Positions 55,645-63,710 of a stretch of DNA of 63,710 nucleotides are shown here, one piece after another; within the stretch, counting starts at the first letter, position 1; each line of letters begins with the position of its first letter. The notes beneath the pieces are model-generated. The model searched no databases, was not told the origin of the DNA, and worked only from the letters and a program-made list of their open reading frames with translations. Origin of the DNA: Deinococci bacterium (GTDB lineage: Bacteria > Deinococcota > Deinococci > Deinococcales > Trueperaceae); the NCBI GenBank assembly GCA_030149325.1, contig JASBRS010000003.1, positions 1 to 63,710 of the forward strand, in the 5' to 3' direction. A program made the translations under genes and the position numbers.

Positions 55645-56631
55645 ATGAGCGCCGAACAGGAGCAGCCCCCCTTCGTACCTGGGGGGTACGAGATCGTACA
55701 GAAGCTGGGGTCGGGCCAGACCTCGCATGTCTACCTGGCCCGGCACAGCGAGTTCGGCCGTGTGGCGCTGAAGTTGCCGCGTTCCGAGCTCCACCAGCGC
55801 CCCGTGCTGCGCCGCATGTTCGAGAACGAGGTGCAGATCACGGTCAAGCTCCGTCACCCCAACGTGGTGTCGGCGTTCGACGGCTTCCCCACGGGCGCCC
55901 GGGCCTACCTGGCGTTGGAGCTGTGCGGTGGCGGCACGCTCGACCAGTTGCTGCTGGAGAAGGGCAAGCTCACGCTCGATCGCGCCTACGCGCTGGTCGA
56001 GGGGGTGGCGCTGGGCCTGGCCTACACCCACGGCCGCAGCGTGCTGCATCGCGACGTCAAGCCGGCCAACGTCTTCCTCACCGAGGTGGGGGTGGCGAAG
56101 CTCGGCGACTTCGGGACGGGCATCTTCCAGGCGGAGGAGTCGACCGACCGCGTGGGAACGGCGTTCTACATGGCCCCCGAGGTCTTCGAGGGGAGACAGG
56201 CCTCGACGCGCGGCGACATCTACAGCCTCGGGGTGCTCGCCTACGAGGTGCTGGCGGGGGAGCGGCCCTTCGTGGGGGACAGCTACGACAGCCTCATGCT
56301 GGCCCACCTCTCCGGCATCCCGCGCGACCTGGCGGTGCTGCGTCCCGACCTGCCACGCGCGGTGGTGCGGGTCGTGACCCGCGCCATGGCGCGCGACCCC
56401 GACCGGCGCTTCGCCACCGTCGACGATTTCGTCACCGCCTTCCGCGCCGCCACGGGCCGCTTGGTGAGCGAGCACAAGGCCATGGACGCGGCGCCGGTGC
56501 AGCAGCGCACCGGGCGCTCGAGCCGGCTGCCCAGGTCCCGCGAGGACGAGCCCCCGTCCGACGCCGCCGACGACCGCCGCGAGGGCGAGCGCGGCGGCCT
56601 GCTGGGGTGGTTCCGCAAGCGCAAGGAGTGA
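55645..56631 (+). CDS. Soluble Ser/Thr protein kinase (Hanks type)
   Basis: 328 residues. Glycine loop LGSGQTSHV, catalytic Lys43 in VALK, HRDVKPAN with Asp137, DFG at about 155 and APE. The kinase domain (15-275) is followed by a polar, Arg/Asp-rich tail ending GLLGWFRKRKE, an amphipathic basic segment that may touch membrane. There is no transmembrane helix or PASTA domain. ATG 55645 follows GGAGGGG; an earlier GTG 55615 is less likely. Targets unknown. Confidence 0.92.
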   Translation: MSAEQEQPPFVPGGYEIVQKLGSGQTSHVYLARHSEFGRVALKLPRSELHQRPVLRRMFENEVQITVKLRHPNVVSAFDGFPTGARAYLALELCGGGTLDQLLLEKGKLTLDRAYALVEGVALGLAYTHGRSVLHRDVKPANVFLTEVGVAKLGDFGTGIFQAEESTDRVGTAFYMAPEVFEGRQASTRGDIYSLGVLAYEVLAGERPFVGDSYDSLMLAHLSGIPRDLAVLRPDLPRAVVRVVTRAMARDPDRRFATVDDFVTAFRAATGRLVSEHKAMDAAPVQQRTGRSSRLPRSREDEPPSDAADDRREGERGGLLGWFRKRKE

Positions 56632-56700
56632 CACCACGGTGTCCGTGGCGAGCGTCGCCGCCGACGTCGCAGAGGGCGTCTGCGCGGTAGATTGAATCTT

Positions 56701-56768
56701 GAGTCCGCGACTCGACATTGACCGTCGACGTGGCTATACTGAAAATCGGAACGAGTCCTAGATAGGAC
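56701..56768 (+). promoter_or_regulatory. suf operon promoter with two inverted repeats
   Basis: TCGACA (56712-56717), 17 bp, TATACT (56735-56740). GAGTC-3-GACTC (56701-56713) lies against the -35, and GTCCTA-2-TAGGAC (56755-56768) lies just downstream of the predicted start. Either could bind an Fe-S-responsive repressor such as a SufR- or IscR-like protein; neither gene is in the window. Confidence 0.65.
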
Positions 56769-56815
56769 CGACCGTCCCCCGATCGACCCATCCACGGACC
56801 TGACGAGGTGCCTGC

Positions 56816-57577
56816 ATGAGCGACACGACCCTGGAAATCCGTAACCTCCACGCCCGTATCGCGGGTGGCGAGACCATCCTGCGCGGCGTCGACCTGGTGG
56901 TCCCGCGCGGTGAGGTGCACGCGCTGATGGGCCCCAACGGCTCCGGCAAGTCGACGCTGGCCAAGATCATCGCCGGCGACCCCGCCTACGAGGTCACCGA
57001 CGGGGAGATCCTGCTGGAAGGCGAGGACGTGCTGGCCCTCGAGCCCGACGAGCGCGCCCGCGCCGGCCTCTACCTGGCCTTCCAGTACCCGGTCGAGGTG
57101 CCCGGCGTGTCGATCGCCAACTTCCTGCGCCTGGCGCTCAACGCCCGCCGCGACGAGGACGACGAGATCGGCGTGATGGAGTTCTACCAGAAGCTCCAGC
57201 GCGCCGTGGCGGCGCTCGACTGGGACGAGTCGATCCTCGAGCGCAACCTGCACGAGGGCTTCTCCGGCGGGGAGAAGAAGCGCAGCGAGATCCTGCAGTT
57301 GCTGGTACTCGAGCCCAAGTACGCCATCCTCGACGAGACCGACTCCGGCCTCGACGTCGACGCCCTCAAGGTGGTCGCCAAGGGCGTCAACGCCGCCCGC
57401 GGCCCCGAGTTCGGGGCGCTGCTGATCACCCACTACCAGCGCCTGCTGAACTACATCGTGCCCGACCGCGTCCACGTCATGGTGCAGGGCCGGGTCGTCA
57501 CCGAGGGCCCCAAGGAGCTCGCGATGGAGCTCGACCAGAAGGGCTACGACTGGGTACGCGAGCAGGTCGGCGCGTGA
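56816..57577 (+). CDS. sufC: Fe-S assembly ATPase SufC
   Basis: 253 residues, ABC-type ATPase of the SufBCD scaffold. Walker [10 protein letters not shown], signature [13 protein letters not shown], Walker B and D-loop [15 protein letters not shown], plus the family's H in [13 protein letters not shown] 56816 has GAGG 9 nt upstream. First gene of sufC-sufB-sufD-Rieske. Confidence 0.98.
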   Translation: MSDTTLEIRNLHARIAGGETILRGVDLVVPRGEVHALMGPNGSGKSTLAKIIAGDPAYEVTDGEILLEGEDVLALEPDERARAGLYLAFQYPVEVPGVSIANFLRLALNARRDEDDEIGVMEFYQKLQRAVAALDWDESILERNLHEGFSGGEKKRSEILQLLVLEPKYAILDETDSGLDVDALKVVAKGVNAARGPEFGALLITHYQRLLNYIVPDRVHVMVQGRVVTEGPKELAMELDQKGYDWVREQVGA

Positions 57578-57605
57578 GCGCCGCCCGCTCCGAAGGGAGG
57601 GACGC

Positions 57606-59039
57606 ATGTCGGACCTGACCGAAGGCCATCCCGATGCCGAGAAGCTCGAGGGCATGGAGCACACCAAGCAGTACGACTTCCGCCTCCCCGAGACCTACTT
57701 CTACCGCTCCGAGAAGGGGCTGGACCGCCGCGTCGTCGAGAAGATCAGCTACTTCAAGGGCGAGCCGGAGTGGATGCTCCAGTTCCGCCTGCGCGCCCTC
57801 GAGATCGCCGAGAAGAAGGGACCTCCCAAGTGGGGGCCCGACCTCAGCGGCCTCGACTTCGACGACATCTACTTCTACATCCGCCCCAACGAGCGTCAGG
57901 GGACCGTCGACGACTGGAACGAGATCCCCGAGGAGGTCCGCGAGACCTACCGGCGACTGGGCGTGCCCGAGGCCGAGCAGCGCGTGCTGGCCGGCGTCGG
58001 CGCTCAGTACGAGTCGGAGATGGTGTACCACAAGCTCAAGGAGGAGTGGGAGAAGAAGGGCGTCATCTTCCTCGACACCGACACCGGGCTCAAGGAGCAC
58101 CCCGAGCTGTTCAGGGAGTACTTCTCCACCGTCGTGCCCCCCGAGGACAACTACTACGCCGCCGTCAACAGCGCGGTGTGGTCGGGTGGCTCCTTCGTGT
58201 ACGTGCCCGAGGGCGTCGACGTGGAGGTGCCGCTGCAGGCCTACTTCCTGCTCAACGCCCAGAGCATCGGGCAGTTCGAGCGCACCCTGATCATCGGAGC
58301 GCCCGGCTCGAAGTTCCACTACATCGAGGGCTGCACGGCGCCCGCCTACACCACCAACAGCTTCCACTCCGGCGTGATCGAGATCATCGTCCAGGACAAC
58401 GCTCAGGTGCGCTACTCGACCATCCAGAACTGGTCGCACAACGTCTACAACCTGGTCACCCAGCGCGCCCTGGTGCACGCCGGCGCCTCGATGGGGTGGC
58501 TCGACGGCAACCTCGGCTCCAAGGTCACCATGAAGTACCCGAGCTGCTACCTGGTGGGCGAGCGTGCCCACGGCGAGGTGCTCTCGATCGCCTTCGCGGG
58601 CGACGGCCAGCACCAGGACGCCGGCTCGAAGATGATCCACGCCGCGCCGCACACCACCAGCAGCGTCGTCAGCAAGTCGATCTCCAAGGGCAGCGGCCGC
58701 AGCAGCTACCGCGGCCTGGTGCAGATCCACGAGGGCGCCGAGTACGCCCGCTCCAACGTCGAGTGCGACGCCCTGCTGCTCGACGAGGTCGCCAAGACCG
58801 ACACCTACCCCTACATCGAGATCAACGAGAAGACCGCCCACGTCGGCCACGAGGCCACCGTGAGCAAGCTCGACGACGAGCAGATCTTCTACTTGATGTC
58901 GCGCGGCCTGGCCGAGGACGAGGCGATGGCCCTCATCGTCCGCGGCTTCCTCGATCCGGTGGCGAAGGAGCTCCCGCTGGAGTACGCGGTCGAGCTCAAC
59001 CGCCTCATCGAGCTGGAGATGGAAGGGAGCGTGGGCTGA
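57606..59039 (+). CDS. sufB: Fe-S assembly scaffold protein SufB
   Basis: 477 residues, beta-helix scaffold. HYIEGCTAPAYTTNSFHSGVIEI, with the conserved Cys, and HVGHEATVSKLDDEQIFYLMSRG near the end are typical of SufB. ATG 57606 has GAAGGGAGG upstream. 28 bp after sufC. Confidence 0.98.
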   Translation: MSDLTEGHPDAEKLEGMEHTKQYDFRLPETYFYRSEKGLDRRVVEKISYFKGEPEWMLQFRLRALEIAEKKGPPKWGPDLSGLDFDDIYFYIRPNERQGTVDDWNEIPEEVRETYRRLGVPEAEQRVLAGVGAQYESEMVYHKLKEEWEKKGVIFLDTDTGLKEHPELFREYFSTVVPPEDNYYAAVNSAVWSGGSFVYVPEGVDVEVPLQAYFLLNAQSIGQFERTLIIGAPGSKFHYIEGCTAPAYTTNSFHSGVIEIIVQDNAQVRYSTIQNWSHNVYNLVTQRALVHAGASMGWLDGNLGSKVTMKYPSCYLVGERAHGEVLSIAFAGDGQHQDAGSKMIHAAPHTTSSVVSKSISKGSGRSSYRGLVQIHEGAEYARSNVECDALLLDEVAKTDTYPYIEINEKTAHVGHEATVSKLDDEQIFYLMSRGLAEDEAMALIVRGFLDPVAKELPLEYAVELNRLIELEMEGSVG

Positions 59040-59105
59040 GCAGCCGCGGGCCCTGGGAACGCGACGGCCGTCGCGTTCCCGGCCGAAGGCTGCCGCCGTA
59101 GGAGC

Positions 59106-60428
<1,323 letters not shown>

Positions 60429-60438
60429 GGCGCCGGGC

Positions 60439-60762
60439 GTGAGCGCGGCGACCACGCGCACCGACGTGGGCGCGGTCGACGACTTCGCCGAAGGGTCCAT
60501 CACCGCGCTCGAGGTGGGCGGGGTGGAGGTGGTGCTGATCCGCCAGGACGGGATCTTCTACGCGCTTCCCGACCGCTGCACCCACGCGCGCTACCCACTG
60601 AACGACGGCGAGCTGCTGCCCGGCAAGATCAAGTGCGCTCACCACGGCGCTACCTACGATCTGGCGACGGGGCGGCCCGGGCTTCCGGCGGTGAAGAAGA
60701 TCCAGCTCTACCAGGCGTTCGAGGTGGACGGTCGCGTGCTGGTGGAGGTGCAGGAGGCCTGA
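60439..60762 (+). CDS. Rieske-type [2Fe-2S] ferredoxin
   Basis: 107 residues. RCTHARYPLNDGELLPGKIKCAHHGATYD supplies CxH and CxxH ligands. It is soluble. Fourth gene of the suf operon, GTG start 10 bp after sufD, and likely donates electrons for cluster assembly or to a downstream oxygenase. sufS and sufU/E are missing from the operon. Confidence 0.93.
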   Translation: MSAATTRTDVGAVDDFAEGSITALEVGGVEVVLIRQDGIFYALPDRCTHARYPLNDGELLPGKIKCAHHGATYDLATGRPGLPAVKKIQLYQAFEVDGRVLVEVQEA

Positions 60763-60780
60763 ACCGGGCTCGGCCGCGCG

Positions 60781-61260
60781 CTACTCGGTCTGCAGCAGCA
60801 CCGTCACGCGCGACTGGATGAAATCGGGGGCCATGCCCTCGCTGGTCTTGAAGGTCACGCCCACGCGGGAGGCGTCGATACCCAGCTCGCCCGCGAGCTG
60901 ACGCTGGATGTCGCGACGGGTGGGGCCGAGACGCGGTTGATCGAGCACCACCACCGCCGACAGGTTCACGATGCGGTAGGCGCCGACCTGGTCGGCGACG
61001 CGCTGGAGCACCGTCTGAAGGATCACGCGGCTGTCGAGCCCGCGGTAGTTCGGGTTCGAGGGCGGGAAGTACTGCCCGATGTCGCCCATGGCGAAGGCGG
61101 CCAGCAACGCGTCGGACAGGGCGTGCAGCAGGACGTCCCCGTCGCTGTGGGCGACCGTGCCCACGGGGCTGCCGTCGATCGTCAGCGCGCCGATGACCAA
61201 CGGGCGACCCGGCGCCAGGGCGTGCGCGTCCTCGCCGTAGCCGATGCGGTAGCTGTCCAT
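60781..61260 (-). CDS. ispF: 2-C-methyl-D-erythritol 2,4-cyclodiphosphate synthase
   Basis: 159 residues, MEP isoprenoid pathway, trimer. Metal ligands D11 and H13 (GEDAHAL), then HSDGDVLLHALSDALLAA, GDIGQYFPP and FKTSEGM. ATG 61260 lies 6 nt after TAGAAT (61267-61272, minus strand). No fused IspD. Confidence 0.97.
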   Translation of the reverse strand: MDSYRIGYGEDAHALAPGRPLVIGALTIDGSPVGTVAHSDGDVLLHALSDALLAAFAMGDIGQYFPPSNPNYRGLDSRVILQTVLQRVADQVGAYRIVNLSAVVVLDQPRLGPTRRDIQRQLAGELGIDASRVGVTFKTSEGMAPDFIQSRVTVLLQTE

Positions 61261-61266
61261 CGCGCC

Positions 61267-61308
61267 ATTCTATGCCGCAGCGCGCGTGGTGACGGGCCGT
61301 GCGAGAAT
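61267..61308. promoter_or_regulatory. Divergent promoter pair, ispF / EamA transporter
   Basis: Minus-strand TAGAAT (61267-61272) and plus-strand GAGAAT (61303-61308) face outward, 30 bp apart, in a gap of only 55 bp between start codons. The starts follow after 6 and 7 nt. Confidence 0.6.
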
Positions 61309-61315
61309 GGCGGTC

Positions 61316-62233
61316 ATGCCGCCCGCCGTAGGTGCCGCCGCCCTCGTGGGCATCACCCTGATCTGGGGCACCACCTTCGTCGTGGTCAAGCAGGCGCTCG
61401 CCACCATCCCGGTGCCGCTGCTGCTGGCGCTGCGCTTCACCCTGGCCGGGCTGCTACTGAGCTGGGCACGCTTCGACCGGCGCGCGGTGCGGCCGGCCCT
61501 GATCCTGGGGCTGCTGGCGTTCGCCGGGTTCGCGACCCAGACGCTGGGGCTGTCGCTGACCTCGGCGTCCAAGGCCGCCTTCATCACCGGGCTCAGCGTC
61601 ATCCTGACGCCGCTGGTGGCCGCGCTGTGGTTGCGCCGGCGCGTCGTGGGCCGCGCCTACCTGGCAGCGCTGGTGGCCCTGGCCGGGCTGGGCCTCATGA
61701 CGCTCCGGGGCGGCGTCGGCTCGGTCAACGGCGGCGACCTGTGGGTGGTGGCGACCGCCCTGGCCTACGCGCTGTTCATCGTCTTCCTGGGCGAGGTGGC
61801 GGGCAAAGTCTCGGCCACCTCGCTGGCGGCCCTGCAGCACGTGCCGATGGCGCTGCTGGCGTGGCTATGGGCGTTGCCGCAGATCGGCGAGCTCCGACAC
61901 GTGCCTGCCACGACCTTCCTGGCGATCCTCTACCTGGCCGCGGTCGCGACCGCGCTGGTGGCGGTGGTGCAGACCTACGCCCAGCGCGTGGTGCCGGCGC
62001 ACGTGGCGGCGCTGATCTTCGTGCTCGAGCCGGTGTTCGCGGCGCTCTTCGCCTTCGTGCTGCTGGGCGAGCGCTTAGGGGCCTGGGGTTGGCTGGGCGG
62101 GGCGCTGGTGGTGGCCGCCATGTTCGTCAGCGAGCTGCGACCCCGACGCCCGCAGCCGGCCGGCCATCCGATGGCCAGCGCCCGCAGCGCTGCCGTCCCG
62201 GACGACGACGAGCCGGACCCGGGGGGCGTCTGA
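61316..62233 (+). CDS. EamA-family (DMT) transporter
   Basis: 305 residues, ten transmembrane helices in two EamA halves: IWGTTFVVVKQAL ... and the second beginning about residue 140 (WVVATALAYALFIVFL). Drug/metabolite exporter of unknown substrate. The C-terminal 25 residues are polar and acidic. ATG 61316 lies 7 nt after GAGAAT. Confidence 0.92.
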   Translation: MPPAVGAAALVGITLIWGTTFVVVKQALATIPVPLLLALRFTLAGLLLSWARFDRRAVRPALILGLLAFAGFATQTLGLSLTSASKAAFITGLSVILTPLVAALWLRRRVVGRAYLAALVALAGLGLMTLRGGVGSVNGGDLWVVATALAYALFIVFLGEVAGKVSATSLAALQHVPMALLAWLWALPQIGELRHVPATTFLAILYLAAVATALVAVVQTYAQRVVPAHVAALIFVLEPVFAALFAFVLLGERLGAWGWLGGALVVAAMFVSELRPRRPQPAGHPMASARSAAVPDDDEPDPGGV

Positions 62234-62264
62234 ACGGCCGCCGCCGCGCCTCGGGGGCCCCGGT

Positions 62265-63710
<1,446 letters not shown>

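Overview
The window reads as ordinary chromosome from a high-GC member of the Deinococcota (Deinococcus-Thermus lineage), possibly a Truepera-like organism. This placement is inferred from gene content and gene-start architecture, not from a marker phylogeny. The support is: an abundant SLH-domain, coiled-coil, beta-barrel envelope protein (20603-23464) of the Slp/SlpA type; ThyX in place of ThyA; a MenC/N-acylamino-acid-racemase enolase; HU, UvrA and PcrA; MinDE; a SufCBD-Rieske operon; and more than 20 genes whose start codon lies 4-8 nt after a TANNNT -10 box, the leaderless-mRNA layout described for Deinococcus. I found no tRNA, rRNA, CRISPR array, transposase or phage gene.

Layout. 1-3363 is the end of an RND efflux pump. 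3427-8429 is a ribosome-assembly and envelope cluster: rplU-rpmA with a structured leader, obgE, yqeK, an LCP phosphotransferase, rsfS and yraN. 8488-12955 holds ppx/gppA, trpF, a roughly 300-bp spacer with five DnaA boxes, then a cupin and an acyl-CoA carboxylase beta subunit. 12959-18804 holds DinB-like and GrpB-like proteins, a BatA-type VWA protein preceded by a 19-codon leader ORF, rodA, a LapA-like protein, a MIP18/DUF59 protein and an unknown. 18832-23464 has rlmH and thyX facing left and the SLH porin facing right behind a strong promoter and a long leader. 23609-34143 has a diacylglycerol-kinase-like protein, a hexapeptide-repeat protein, a rhomboid protease, a degenerate matrixin, hpf, an HxlR regulator, a pseudo-receiver protein, a TauE permease, minDE, pcrA and a HAD phosphatase. 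34180-47294 is mostly metabolism: a split MnmC pair, menC, LysE, SDR, cysK, IMPase, NDH-2, a methyltransferase and sdaAA/sdaAB. 47397-54571 has an Xre/DUF2178 pair, hup, plsC, yihY, uvrA and two DUF4342-type proteins. 54828-63710 has a UPF0173 hydrolase, a soluble Ser/Thr kinase, sufCBD-Rieske, ispF, an EamA transporter and the 3' part of acs.

The most notable observations are at the level of expression signals and degenerate enzymes. These are: pervasive leaderless starts, often as back-to-back divergent pairs sharing 55-76 bp; a DnaA-box cluster away from dnaA, with one box inside a putative promoter; two probable non-AUG/GUG/UUG starts (CTG at 14135, ATC at 44894); a receiver domain with Glu at the phosphoacceptor site; a matrixin-like secreted protein lacking all zinc ligands; and a leader ORF ahead of the SLH porin. 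No single stretch looks like a wholly new defence or biosynthetic system. I report what can be supported.
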